Shown: positions 31,491 to 42,376 of the stretch, piece after piece
Layout of the letters: the number at the start of each line of letters is the position of its first letter
Position numbering within the stretch: position 1 is the stretch's first letter
Assembly (NCBI GenBank): GCA_951640165.1
Contig: OX621252.1
Location: 26,309,934 to 26,373,933, forward strand
Direction: 5' to 3'
Source: Pseudoips prasinana
Taxonomy: Eukaryota > Arthropoda > Insecta > Lepidoptera > Nolidae
Length of the DNA: 64,000 nucleotides
Notes under the pieces: generated by a model
The model's input: the letters and a program-made list of their open reading frames with translations, nothing else
What the model was told of the DNA's origin: nothing
Database searches by the model: none
Position numbers and translations under genes: made by a program

Positions 31491-31735
31491 AGCGATCTGC
31501 GCGTCCAAAAAAATAAGGTGTTCAGGATACTGTTGGGGTAGTCGTGGCACTGTAGTGCGTCCGGTATGTTTGCGGAGGCGCACACTGATGATTTCTATGC
31601 CATAATGAGAAGGAGGATCCCATCAATTGTAGGCCGCCTGCGCACTTTCACTAATAGTCACCTAAGCGTCTTCTCAGATCGGTGGAACGGCCCTCTCCTG
31701 CGCCATTGGCTTATTTATTAAATTATCTTGTTTTT
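31491..31735 (+). pseudogene. LINE RT C-terminal fragment, GMFAEAHTD family
   Basis: It reads LRVQKNKVFRILLG, then SWHCSASGMFAEAHTDDFYA, IMRRRIPSIVGRLRTFTNSH and SDRWNGPLLRHW. This is a C-terminal block found in lepidopteran LINEs. A related copy lies at 56996-57175. The orientation flips relative to 31061-31490, so two retroelement pieces abut here. Confidence 0.7.
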
Positions 31736-31799
31736 ACTAACACTATGAACTCGTGTCTAAAATAATATTTGAATTTATAATATCATCTTTTTGAGGGAT

Positions 31800-31920
31800 T
31801 TCAGCCGTTCAAGCACTTAATACTGCAAACTAAGTGACTCGTGTCAGAGGTACCCTCTTTGGGTCTCAAACCTTGGCTCAGGGTGGTTACTCATGTGGAG
31901 AAGCACGTGAGGCTTAATTT
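31800..31920. repeat. Repeat, inverted partner of 57410-57510
   Basis: AACCTTGGCTCAGGGT and GTGGAGAAGCACGTGAGGCTT pair with the complement of the 57.4-kb block (CACTCCACGTCAAAACCTGA, GAGCCAAGGGTCG). The function is unknown. Confidence 0.4.
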
Positions 31921-32659
31921 TTAGTGACATTCTTTTCAACGCGAGCATCATGCTCGATTAAAGACAGGAGAAGGCATAAATATCACTCTTTTCTCAAATT
32001 TTCGACTTGAATATTTCAAGTAATCATCTAGCAACTGTAATATACGATAACCTCAGAAAACCGGACTGCATCGAAGATTTGCGACCATTTTTTTTTGTGA
32101 TTTAGTTAGATCATGGGTTTTATTTTACCTGTAATATTATTTAAGTTAACATATATCAACCATAATTATTTCAGATTTTTGACGTCACTAATTTTACACA
32201 GATCAGGAAATTATATTATTTTTTACATTTGTAATCTTCATTTAAAAATAACAAAACATTATAATTACAACATTATAATTCAAAATAGCATTAAAAATAT
32301 ATATTAATCTTCTATAGTGAACACCTATATCTATATAATATCAATACTAATAATATATTCATAACTTTACCACTAGCAAAATTGTTTAGTAAACAATATC
32401 GACATCTATTCTGTTATTCATCTCTTATTCAATTATTATTATTCAAAGCATATTATTAGAACAAGCAGTGACCAGCGGACACAGAGTAAAAAATATGGTT
32501 TAGTTTTACCCATTTTGATAGGACATCCCTAAAAATAAGACAAGGAACAGTGACAGCGGTATATAAGATCGCAGTATATTATGTCTATGTATGTCTTCTT
32601 ATGACATATCTGTAGGGTACCAAAAATGGAAAAGGAGAGCTTTAAGCGGCGTTCCATCA
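31921..32659. other. No gene seen
   Basis: Very AT-rich, for example 32100-32460. No frame or repeat is recognised. Confidence 0.45.
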
Positions 32660-32769
32660 TAGGCAGTTTAGCGGTGGATTAGAGCTAGCTGTGTGAGGTA
32701 TTCATACGTAAAAAAAAGCGAGAAATGTGCTCGTTTGTCAGAAGGCAGCAAGGAATAGGTTCGAGCTAT

Positions 32770-33256
32770 AGGTCCATCGTACAGGCAGCGTTCGGGAAGC
32801 TACATAATACCTTCCCGTCCCAAATACCGCAGTGTCTCAAGTCTAAAGTCTTCGACCAGTGTGTGTTGCCAGTGATGACTTATAGAACAGAGAAGTTGTC
32901 ACTTTTTATGGGCCTCATAAGAAGGCTCATGGTTACTCAAAGAGTGTGAGCTATGCCTGGAGTATCTCTGCAAATCGTATCATAAACTTCGAAGTCCGGC
33001 GAACTAAAGTAGGTGACATAGCCCAAAGAATTGGCAAATTGAAGTGGCAGTGGGGCACATAGTTCATAGAACCATCGGCCGCTGGGGCAGAGAGGTCTTC
33101 GGGTGGCGACCACGAACCGGAAGACACAGCGTGGGCAGGCCCTCTGCAAGGTGGACCGACGATCTTGCTGCGGGAAGACTGGCCAGTGTGGAGGTCCCTG
33201 GGGTGGCCATTGTCCAGCAGTGGACGCCGATTGGCTGATATGATGATGATGATGAG
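32770..33256 (+). pseudogene. RTE ORF2 C-terminus and tail
   Basis: FGKLHNTFPSQIPQCLKSKV, FDQCVLPVMTYRTEK, KLKWQWGT, FGWRPRTGRHSVGRPSARW and TDDL, then GACGCCGATTGGCTGATATG and (ATG)n. Several frameshifts break it. It is the same family as 28768-30025. Confidence 0.8.
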
Positions 33257-33261
33257 TAATC

Positions 33262-33640
33262 AGAAATGTTCTACAATGCTTTTATGTTTGATTTACCTTC
33301 GTCTGTAGAAAATTCTCTAATCTGTATGGTTTCCCAAACTATATTGACATACATATGAATGTCAATATAGTTACACAACGTCGTATCTACCCTAGCTGGA
33401 AACAATCATTTATCGAATCCATTCATCTATTGACTTCAAAATCATTACATCACAGTGTATATAAATCACTTCATCCACAGAGAAATCAAATTTCAGTCTT
33501 ATCTACACGAAATTAAAGATAGATTTTTGCTTTTTCCAATATCGTTGAGTTGATGCCTTTTGTAGCTAAGTGAGGATTGATTAATTCACTGGATTGTCCC
33601 TTTGTTTGAACGAGTTATGACTACTATAAAGCCAAATTAC
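33262..33640. repeat. 400-bp repeat, inverted partner of 18430-18830
   Basis: Blocks shared with the complement of 18430-18830 include GTCGTATCTACCCTAGCTGG, TTCATCTATTGACTTCAAAA and CCAATATCGTTGAGTTGATG. This copy has a 14-bp-arm palindrome at about 33350-33385 that the other copy lacks. Confidence 0.75.
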
Positions 33641-33795
33641 AGTGTTTGTAACACGTGTACTTTCCCTGCACATTGTTTTATAGCTTTACTACGCTTCCTA
33701 GCACATCTCTGGTAAAACGGAACCTTGTGATTCGACTCTATCCATCCAGCCGACCAGAATTATTGACTGAACACCGTAACTTGGCAAGTAGTCAT

Positions 33796-33936
33796 GTACA
33801 GACGCCAGCACATCCAACTACCACAATCTGACAATTTTCTATTATAGACTTTGAACTTTATCACATAAGCATAAGGTTCACTTTCAATTCGGGGAATTTG
33901 ACAGATTGGGGTAGCTTGAGGTGCTGGCGTCTGTAC
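33796..33936. mobile_element. 141-bp MITE, copy 2
   Basis: Same terminal repeats and exactly the same length as 12524-12664. The core differs at several sites. Confidence 0.88.
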
Positions 33937-34050
33937 CTATATCTTATATGCATTCCTTGCTCCCACCTGACATATGAGCACATTTCTCGCTTTCTTTTAA
34001 GTATGAATACCTCGCACAGCTAGCTCTAATCCACCATCTTATGACCTAAC

Positions 34051-35100
34051 CTTATGATTCGAATCTGTCCATTCGTCCTGCCACTATTATGTAAATAAAG
34101 AATAGCCTTCTAAAAGAAACCTAAATGAGTACATAAATATATATATGAAAAGTAGCATGCACTATGGCGCTAATGAGAAAACCTCATTAAAGTCGAAGAC
34201 CTACATAATTTCCAAGAAATAAAATTGCGCTACGCATTAGAACAAGATTTTCTCGTTAGTACGTAGGTGGGAATAATACACAACATTTTATAACACCTTT
34301 TATTTTTATATTGCCTTTAAAAGTTTTTATAAAAACACGAAGAAGTTGCGTCAGCCTCTCCAAGGGTTGAGGTCAGGCGAAGTTGTAATGCGTAATCCTT
34401 GTCGCCCCTAACAAGGCTAGGCCACAGAATGTCCATGTTATTCAGAAAGGAAAGTCGAATTATTTGAAAGGTGTTGAGACACATGAGTCTTCATCACCGT
34501 GCTACGCTAGGGACGTGGATGAACTTCCCCGTCTCATCTTCGCGCACCTACCTCAGGATAAATCTATTTTGTATCCCAATATTTAATAGTTTAACTAGTA
34601 TCCAGCTGCGGCGGCTCATTACTTAGGAGGGATAATTCGGTTAACAAGAGGTATAACAAGCCCAAGCTTTTATCAGAATTAACGGGAATTAGACATAAAA
34701 GTACATGCAGCCAGTACCAGCGCCCGCATCCCATATAGGTCTATAATTCAGTATCATAAAATATAAATATTTGTTTAGAAATCAACTGAATAAAGCTGTA
34801 CATTCCTACTCCTCCCCCGGTGCCCACATTTTGCGCCATGTCCCAAATGTCCCAGATAGTCGGGACACGTTCCCTGAGTCAAAGTCCACAAAGAGCCTCA
34901 AACGAAGGAAATATACACCCATAGGTGATACATATATGTATGTTTCTTCCGTTTTGTGTAGAAGCAATGGGTGCCTAGGGGTTAGAAACACGTATGAACC
35001 TCGCCGTACCTCGCCTCACTTAGATACGTTGTCAGCTTTCTAGGTTATTTGAAAAATATATAAGTAATGGAATCAGGCGTTACTTTGCGGAAATCCATAA
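34051..35100. other. Unassigned
   Basis: 34330-34560 is GC-richer (GTTGAGGTCAGGCGAAGTTG, CCCCTAACAAGGCTAGGCCA) and may be a decayed retroelement. The 90-codon frame at 34771-35043 has no domain. Confidence 0.35.
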
Positions 35101-35618
35101 CAATCAAAATACAAAATCAATATTTAGTGTTAATTCCGCTAATTGTCAGTTTAATCATGCTGGGATGCAATTTGCACCGCCCTCCCGCCCGCAAAAACGT
35201 GCACATGCAAGAAGGACAATACAAAAAGCAAATTACATGCGCCAGTACGATACCCAACACGTGTTTCGGTCCTCCACGGACCATTCTCAAGGGCTGCTAA
35301 CGCGTCGAGTCGCCCAAGGAATGGCCAGTTTCAGTTGGGCGACAATAATACGTATAATATTTTACATAGTTGTGATAAAAGTTGTCGGTTTTTTAGTCTC
35401 CTTCGAGCACTCGACGAGTTAGCAGCCCTTGAGAATGGTCCGTGGAGGACCGAAACACGTGTTGGGTATCGTACTGGCGCATGTAATTTGCTTTTTGTAT
35501 TGTCCTTCTTGCATGTGCACGTTTTTGCGGGCGGGAGGGCGGTGCAAATTGCATCCCAGCATGATTAAACTGACAATTAGCGGAATTAACACTAAATATT
35601 GATTTTGTATTTTGATTG
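35101..35618. repeat. 210-bp near-perfect inverted repeat, 98-bp spacer
   Basis: Arms 35101-35310 and 35409-35618 match over 210 bp with one visible mismatch (near 35302). They include GTGTTTCGGTCCTCCACGGA and the GC-rich CGCCCTCCCGCCCGCAAAAA. A transcript would fold into a long double-stranded hairpin. The open frames in both arms are mirror shadows. It is either a very young fold-back transposon or a hairpin-RNA locus. Confidence 0.93.
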
Positions 35619-35811
35619 AAAAATATATATTTATTGTTAAGACTTATTTAAATTTTTTGTATATATTCTAAGTTGAGTTTAAATTAAAATAAGGATATGA
35701 AGTATTTTGGTGAGGGCATTTAAATAAATGTATTTAAAATTATTATTATACACTGGTCGTTGACCATTTGTAGTTAGGATTGGCGGGGCTGACTTTGGCC
35801 TGAAACATAAA

Positions 35812-36140
35812 TTATTAAATAATGAAATTTATTCAGCACTTGGGTATTAACATACACTTGTACTTGTCAAGCTCACAATGTATTACATAAACACAGTTTA
35901 AAAACAGTCATTACAGCAACAAAATATTTTGAATTAGTCCGTCCGTGCGGTCTGTTTCGTCACATATATTTTAATATCCTTAAATAATAAATAGCAAGTT
36001 ACTAAGCTATTATTGTTACATTTAGCAATTGTATATTAAAATTAAAGAATTGAAAACAACGAGCAGTTGGCTAGCGCAAAAGGCTCTCAACCAGTAGCTT
36101 AATTTAAGCGACTAATACCTGAGGGCACCCTTATGGGGTA
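35812..36140 (-). mobile_element. LINE-like repeat, (CATT)n-tailed, copy 2
   Basis: It matches 11276-11530 in the same orientation. It has about 85 bp extra (AACAGTCATTACAGCAACAA through GTCACATATATTTTAATATC) that copy 1 lacks. Confidence 0.7.
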
Positions 36141-36624
36141 CTACCTACTGAATATATCTGTTACCTCGAGAATATATTTTAAACACCGAAATATGACTTT
36201 ACTAGTTAATATTCATTCCTATGTGAGATTATGTAGTGAAAGAAATGAAATATATATTCTGCAATTCCGTACTGTATGAAAACAATTTACTGTGGCTATG
36301 GCATAGAAAACGTCGATAATATGAAGCTAGCGAGCAAACTGCCTTGTCGGCAGAATCGTCTGGACGTCGGTATAATATATGTTAGATCTGGTGTCGATTT
36401 TGCTTGTTCTGAAAACTTGTTTTTCTAGGAAAATATACTGTTTCCGTGTAAATATTTTCAAAAACCCTTACAAATGGAAGAAATATAAAATGTATAGTAT
36501 AGTTTGATTAAAACCCTCGTGGCATGTTCGTTCAGCCTGGCTTGGTTCATGGAGATTAATATCGGATGAAGAAATCTAGAACAGAGGATTAAATAATTTT
36601 ATATTCGTCCGTATTACTAACGGG
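36141..36624. other. No gene seen
   Basis: AT-rich with no frame or repeat identified. Confidence 0.4.
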
Positions 36625-37050
36625 CCTGTTGGCGTGGTTAGCAAATGCTTGCTTTTCATGCCGGAGGTCGTGGGTTCGATTCCCACCCAGGACAGATACT
36701 TGTGTGCATGAACATGTCTGTCATGTGTCTGGGTGTTAATCATACTTTATCACACTAATATCATAAAGGCGAACGTTTGTAAGTGTGTAAGTTTGTTACC
36801 TCTTCACGTCTAAAAGGCTGGAGCGATTTTAATAAAATTTGGTATGGAGTTAGCCGACTCCATACCAACCTCATAGGCTTTAATTTATTAAGTTTAACGT
36901 GCTTAACAGCTCGTTATTTATATAAGTATGTATTTACAAAAGAAAAGTAGTATATGTAATATATCAGTTAACTGGTTTCCATAGTACAAGCTCTGCTTAT
37001 TTTGGGATCAGATGGCCGTGCGTAAATAATGTCCCAGGATATTATTATTA
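36625..37050 (+). mobile_element. SINE A interrupted by a Helitron
   Basis: The head CCTGTTGGCGTGGTTAGCAA and B box GGTCGTGGGTTCGATTCCCA continue to TGTGTCTGGGTGTTAATC. After 36918 the SINE resumes as TATATAAGTATGTATTTACA ... GATGGCCGTGCGTAAATAAT and GTCCCAGGATATT(ATT)n. Confidence 0.85.
36752..36917 (+). mobile_element. Helitron (non-autonomous) inside SINE A
   Basis: TCACACTAATATCATAAAGG, GCGAACGTTTGTAAGTGTG, GATTTTAATAAAATTTGGTA and AAGTTTAACGTGCTTAACAG follow the Helitron of 4231-4393. The last hairpin is degraded and the exact 3' limit is approximate. Confidence 0.75.
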
Positions 37051-37579
37051 TATTATTTATGATATAATTACACCGCGAAGCAAAATTGACATGCACTTGG
37101 CCGGTTTTTTACATTCCTTTTTTACATTCCTCACTTTTCATGTGGATCTACAAGTACATCTGTATTACTTAACGGTATATTTATAGTACCACACCACCCG
37201 CGCGGGCTATATGGAACTTTAATATATCATAATGTCGCTTCCCTCCCGAGCTTAAACCAATATTAATGTACGGAGTGAAATGGCAGATTAATGGAAAATT
37301 AATAAGTAGGTAGGTGTCTAGTTTACATTTTGTCATATATAATAAATATTCTCGAGAACCTTCGTTCGGAGCTTTATGAATACTGCAAAGCTTTATGAAT
37401 TTAAACAGAGTTCTACAGAGATGAACGTTTACAACTCTTACCGTAGTTTTTTTTCGTGTATACCTACACTGATTTCAGGTCCAAATTTCCACGATATTTT
37501 TTATTGTATAAAAAGTCATTAACTTTAGCGTAATTGTTTAAACCTAAGTGCAATAGTTAGTAAGTGCCTACTAATCATT
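37051..37579. other. No gene seen
   Basis: AT-rich sequence, followed by a short (TA)n run at 37580-37598. Confidence 0.4.
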
Positions 37580-37599
37580 TATATATATATATATAATAG

Positions 37600-37730
37600 G
37601 TAAAAAAGCAAACAAGCAGGCGGGTAACCTGCTGGTAAGTAATCACCTACGCCCATGGACACCTGCAACACCAGAAGAGTTGCAAATACGTTGCCGGCCT
37701 TTGAGAAAGGCCCGGCAGAATATGCTCGCT
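37600..37730 (-). mobile_element. Retroposon, ATGGGCGGCGG family, minus orientation
   Basis: GCAAACAAGCAGGCGGGTAA, CCTGCTGGTAAGTAATCACC and GCCCATGGACACCTGCAACA are the complement of the element at 12884-13045. Confidence 0.75.
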
Positions 37731-37871
37731 TCTTGAAGGTTCCCATGTTATGCCGGACCGGAATTATTTCCTCAGTTAATTAATTCGACAGTTAGTTAAT
37801 TAATGAAAACGGGAGATGGAATCGGAAATAAATAGGCATAGGCTTGGTGTGTCGTGATGGTATAGAATATC

Positions 37872-38100
37872 ATCAACCCATCTCATCCCGTGGGGGCGTA
37901 GAAATCGTCCGAGGGAATACTTACCAGAGAATGAGCAGGAGCGTTTTTCTGTGAACTATGACCATCAAACTGCGATCGCCAACCCGTGTTCAAGCGTGGC
38001 GATTATGGCATATCCCCCCATTCTTTGGGGCCAAATGTCCAGCTGTGGACGTACTTTGGCATCATGTCACCCAAAGTACGTCCACAGCTGGACAAACTAT
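37872..38100 (+). mobile_element. RTE-like LINE 3' end, second family, with hairpin
   Basis: It matches 8240-8436 as far as GGGGCCAAATGTCCAGCTGT. It then contains a 24-bp inverted repeat (TGTCCAGCTGTGGACGTACT continuing into TTGG, and its complement) separated by 11 bp (about 38036-38094). Confidence 0.8.
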
Positions 38101-39148
38101 GATGAAGCATAGACTCCATATATACCGTCAGCAGAGCCAACATATGTATGAAGACTCGCGTTTCTCTATAGAGTCCTCTTTAGAGTCCTTTTTTTGTGAG
38201 TTCTTTAGTCGTTCGCCGTAGACAAACATGATACTAGCTCCGAAGGACGTTGTTCCCCATGGATTGTGTAACAGTATAGCTACTTCTTAAAGAACAGATA
38301 GCTACTTAAAAACTTTTTACTGGTAATATATATCGTTAGTACTAAATTATGGGATCAGCAACATTTTTCATAGACCTAAAAAAGGCAACGGTTTCTACCA
38401 ATACCACCGTATATCTCTAAAAGTCAGTTTATTCAACGAATTTTTCATGTAAAACTCATCTAAATATATAAATAAGGTAAATTAATTTAGTTGCTTGCCG
38501 TACCTATATACTTATAAAAGTACAGCCATGGTAAAGCCTGCAGATTTTCTCATACACGTGATAAAGCTTTCAAAGAAACGCAATACTCGAACAATCCATC
38601 ATGGCCGCCACACGCGCTGTCAGTGTTCCCGCCAAAACTACACCCGACAACACACTTCATTAATTAAGTCAAGTGGTACACGATTAATATTATCGGATTC
38701 ACCGTTGAGTAAGCAGAGAATTACTCGCTTATATTATTATTGCTATTTTATTTTGTAAGGCGCTTTTGACTGGAAGGTATACTAACGTTTGTTTTCTATT
38801 TTCAAACCCCGATTCGAATATGAAGCTCTATGGGCTGAGCATAATTCGCAAATTGAATTGAGCTATGTTATAAAAGGATTAAACCTAAAGAGGAAGAAAT
38901 TAAAAAAAAATGTTTAGACTAGACTAGAGTCCGAAGGTACTGGGCCAAATCGGGATCATGGTGACCATACGCTACACATTATTAAGTGAGTCGGCACTTC
39001 AAAGACTTATTATTGACAGAATAATTCCGTAAGAACTCATACTTAGTTTATCTCGCCACTATGAGAACCTTTAGTTTATATGATCTAAAACTGTAATTTC
39101 TATATACAATAAAGAATAATTAAACCTTCTTTAGTCATGTATGTACTA
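38101..39148. other. No gene seen
   Basis: The 87-codon frame at 38495-38758 has no domain. Otherwise AT-rich. Confidence 0.4.
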
Positions 39149-39320
39149 CTCTGTCAAGAAAGTACCGGGAAAAGATCAATAATATACAAAATGTTTGTTA
39201 TTCATCCAAATTTATTTTATTACCTTCAAAGTATGCTCCTTCAGAAACGATACACTTACGCCAACGAATAATCCATTCATCAAAACATTTTTTAAACGCT
39301 GCTTTCGGAATTGAGTTCAG
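39149..39320 (-). pseudogene. mariner transposase C-terminus and 3' end
   Basis: The minus strand reads ELNSIPKAAFKKCFDEWI, IRWRKCIVSEGAYFEG and KINLD, the standard mariner C-terminus. The terminal inverted repeat follows. Confidence 0.85.
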
Positions 39321-39584
39321 GGGGCCTACTCTCTTTCTCCAAATTTCGTTCGTTCGTTACGAATTTCTTATGTATGCTACCACGGTTCCATTCGTTCCGA
39401 GAATTCATTCGAACGAACATAGTTTGACATTTAGATTTTCTAAACCTACTCTAATTCATGACGTTCCGAACGAACATTTGATTTTGACACATCAAACTTC
39501 GTCATTTTAACTTCAAAATTGACGAATACAAAAGTGCTACCTTTTGATTTTCGTTTATGTGGATTTTGGTTCAAATTAATTGAA

Positions 39585-39967
39585 ATGTCTGCAAGAATGC
39601 TTATAATTGAGCCTGCTTCATGTGAAGAATGTTTAGAGCGTATAAGAAAACGGTGCCGCCTAAGAAATCATTTAAATGTGAATCGAATTGCCGACCTAGA
39701 GAAAAGTGCCTTTTGGTTTTGTTTTGTATGGATTTTGCATTCAGTTTAATTGAAATAGGTGCATTAATGCTTTCAAATGAGGCTGATTTAGGCGAAGAAC
39801 GTGTAGAGCGTAGAAGAATCCGTGCCGCCTGCGAAATCAATTAAATGTGAATCAAATTCCCGAAAATAGTTAAAACAAGAAATGGAACAATTACATTTAC
39901 AGAACCAAGATGCCAGAGACACACGGGACATACTCCAAAGCATTGTTGATGAATTTGACCAATTTAG
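39585..39967 (+). pseudogene. Harbinger-like left gene, first exon (frameshifted)
   Basis: It reads MSARMLIIEPASCEECLERI, RKRCRLRNHLNVNRIADLEK, then after a frame change MLSNEADLGEERVERRRIRA, and KQEMEQLHLQNQDARDTRDI, LQSIVDEFDQF, ending at TTTAG followed by GTGTGAGT. The E-R-RRR-LR pattern, present twice, resembles the N-terminus of Harbinger transposases (ERRRLRDASNP-like). The catalytic DDE part is absent from the window, so the identity is tentative. The same exon is present inverted in copy 2 (about 46250-45850). Confidence 0.5.
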
Positions 39968-40099
39968 GTGTGAGTTTTAATGTAGTTTGATATATATTGA
40001 TATTACATAAAAATATTGATACATTTATAAAGAAAAGTATTTTGTATTCATAATGTTAATACTCTAAATCATAATCTGATATCTAAATAAGCATAATCT

Positions 40100-40232
40100 T
40101 GTTGCACATGCTACTGATCTCCACAAAATCAGTAACTCTTCTATAGGGCAGTGTTTACAAATTGTGTAGTAAGGCATGTTAATGATAAAACTGCTTGGGA
40201 ATGAGTAGATTTAATTCAACACTTTTAGATGA
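40100..40232 (+). pseudogene. Captured LINE C-terminal piece inside copy 1
   Basis: ATDLHKISNSSIGQCLQI and NDKTAWE resemble LHKISNSFMEQCIRF and DKSAW of the LINE at 5760-6430, with an internal deletion. The same piece occurs in copy 2 (near 44750-44830 and 45650-45735), so it was captured before the element multiplied. Confidence 0.6.
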
Positions 40233-40866
40233 TAAATTTGTATTAAATGTTAAGTTACTATTTTAAAAAGGATTCTTACTGTGTTTTTAGGTAGGGAATA
40301 AAATTGTAATGATTCAAAAACAAATTTTTACTGAATAAATATTAAGACTATGCTTTGTGCCTTTTTTTATTTCATTTATTTCTTTATTATTTTCACAGCG
40401 TAGGTTGTGGGTTGATTTCCACGCAGGACAGATATTTGTGTGCATAGATCAATGAGGCCACCATTTGCTATAAATATACTTTCACTTTGTTTTAGGACAT
40501 CCATCACCAACTATATAAATTTACTTGAAATTGTAATGAAATAAAAAACAGCCTTTTTATATTTGTTTTATTTACATACTTAACCTAGAAGTAATAGTTT
40601 AGAACATCCAACAGTTACTATAATGTAATGTATTCTTCCATTGCCCACCAAGCTAATGGTTGGGCATAGTAGTGCAACTGTTTATAACAATTTTGATTCA
40701 TTTATTAAAACGAAAGAGGCATTTTAAATTAAATATAAAAACTTACTCATAATTGACTGTTCGATTAATGTGCAAAGACTATATATACTATCTTATTGCA
40801 AAATTGAGTTTGGAAACTGGTAATCAGACAGTTAATTATGTGGAGTATGCAGATATAAATTTAATT

Positions 40867-41751
40867 GATCAAAGTATTTTCTCATTAGTCCAGCTCTCAA
40901 CAGGACATCCCTAATGCCTGCAGGCTCAGTGTTCCTGACTATTTCTTTCTCTGCATGCATCTCTTCCAATAGTAACAATCTGTGCTAATGCCAGCTGCTA
41001 ATTGTCTCCTCCTGGATTTTGTAGCTGCAACAAAAACAACATTACAATTTAAAATAGGTACATTCCGTAAAAATATGACTCTTCAATGGATTCAGTACAT
41101 CATTATCTCTAAATAAATATTGCTTTCCCCGTATAACCTGGGACTAAGACCATCAGTAGGCAAAATGTGCAAGTTGTAATATATCTCTACCATCTCTTTG
41201 GGGACACAGATATGCCACTATATATAAAATAATTCAATTCATAATAACTTTTTTTATGTAATGCAAGTACCTAGTTATGTTTATTGGATGCTAAAGTAAA
41301 ATTTTCATTACTAACCATAAATTGACAAGCTATTTCATACAAATATACTAACAAAAAAGTAGCTTTATGTTTTGTCATGTACAATTTATTTACAATATTA
41401 AATACTGGAAATACCTCAAAGAAATACTTACAACTTGTGAAATTCAGGGTTTCTTGTGCCACTGATGGTTAACTTGCATTTACTATGAGTTGTGTGTGCT
41501 GACTATAGTCCTCGCTGTGTTCAACATACTCCAAAAGTTTTTCGGGCAATTGCGGATGTTTAAAGTTCGGTGGTTGCCTTCCAATTGCTTGACTACTGAC
41601 ATTTCAAACTGAAAAGATGTTACGAATGCTTATTATTACAATTAGGCCATACTTTTAATATAAAAACAAATATTTATGTGTATTTAAGATATTTACTTAC
41701 GAATTGTATTATTAATCGAAACCACAACTTTTGATCATTTGTGGAGAACAT
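40867..41751 (-). pseudogene. Harbinger-like right gene, three exons
   Basis: Exon 1 (41751-41701) is MFSTNDQKLWFRLIIQF followed by donor GTAAGT. Exon 2 (41608-41432) follows acceptor TCTTTTCAG, contains LPNFKHPQLPEKLLEYVEHS and EDYSQHTQL, one stop, then PSVAQETLNFTS and donor GTAAGT. Exon 3 (from 41024) follows TTGCAG and ends LLLLEEMHAEKEIVRNTEPA, GIRDVLLRAGLMRK. The same exon boundaries are kept in copy 2, which supports a real spliced gene in the parent element. I know no domain for it. By position it may be the accessory (Myb-like) gene of the Harbinger pair, but that is unproven. Confidence 0.6.
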
Positions 41752-42376
41752 ACAGTAGGTACTCCTTGTAACTTAGCGGTTGAAAAATGTAAAAAGCACC
41801 TGAAAACGTAATTATTAACACAAGACTATTAATTTATCAAAGAATCCAAACAAAAAATCCTTCAATCAAAATTTGACCAAAGAGAATATAACAAACTATG
41901 TTGCTATGGCGTTTGATGACGTTCCGTGAATATACGGATGTTTTTTAATGTCGCCTAATCTACCGATCGTCTATATGAAATAGTGCTCTTTACATTAGCC
42001 GGTTTATAACGTCAGTAAAAGGGTTATTTATATAATCGCGGATGATAGCGTCGAAATTATATTTTAAAGTTCTGTATTCATAATTTCTGCATTAATATAA
42101 CAATAAATACTTAAAAAACTACAAGATTAATTTAAAATTAAAAAACAAAGCCAATTCATTTAATTATTTAAAAAAATGTCCAAACCGTAGTTTACCAAAA
42201 TTAGAAACTAAAATCCCCACACTATATAGTTCAAAACAATCGTTCACGTAAAATAGTCTATGGAAGCGAACTACATGTGTGAATCCGAAAATGAAATAGA
42301 GTAGGGTCACTTGCAAAACTTCGTTTCAATATAGTGCGTTAACGAAGTTTCGATTCGGAGAAAGAGAGTAGGCCCC

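Larger units (their letters stand above)
32660..34050. repeat. ~1.4-kb composite bounded by ~110-bp inverted arms
   Basis: The left arm 32665-32775 holds GTGGATTAGAGCTAGCTGTG, GAGGTATTCATACG and GCGAGAAATGTGCTC. It is mirrored by 33937-34047 (GAATACCTCGCACAGCTAGC, TCTAATCCAC). Between the arms lie an RTE fragment, the repeat 33262-33640 and a 141-bp MITE. It looks like a fold-back element filled by later insertions. Confidence 0.6.
39321..42376 (+). mobile_element. PIF/Harbinger-like element, copy 1 (3,056 bp)
   Basis: Terminal inverted repeats GGGGCCTACTCTCTTTCTCC are found at both ends, with CAG on each side (39318-39320, 42377-42379). A 3-bp CWG or TWA duplication is typical of PIF/Harbinger. 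Two convergent genes are visible: a left one (from 39585, plus) and a right one with three exons (41751 to about 40867, minus). It also carries a captured LINE C-terminus (near 40100-40230) and a SINE B-box piece (40395-40445). Both genes contain stops or frameshifts, so the copy is not autonomous. Confidence 0.85.

Noticed and set aside
35165..35568. Overlapping open frames of 77-90 codons
   Set aside because: They lie in the two arms and spacer of the 210-bp inverted repeat and mirror each other, so they are not genes.
41271..41462. 63-codon minus frame (MAQETLNFTSCKYFFEVF)
   Set aside because: It reads through the donor of exon 2 of the Harbinger-like right gene into the intron; only the first residues are coding.
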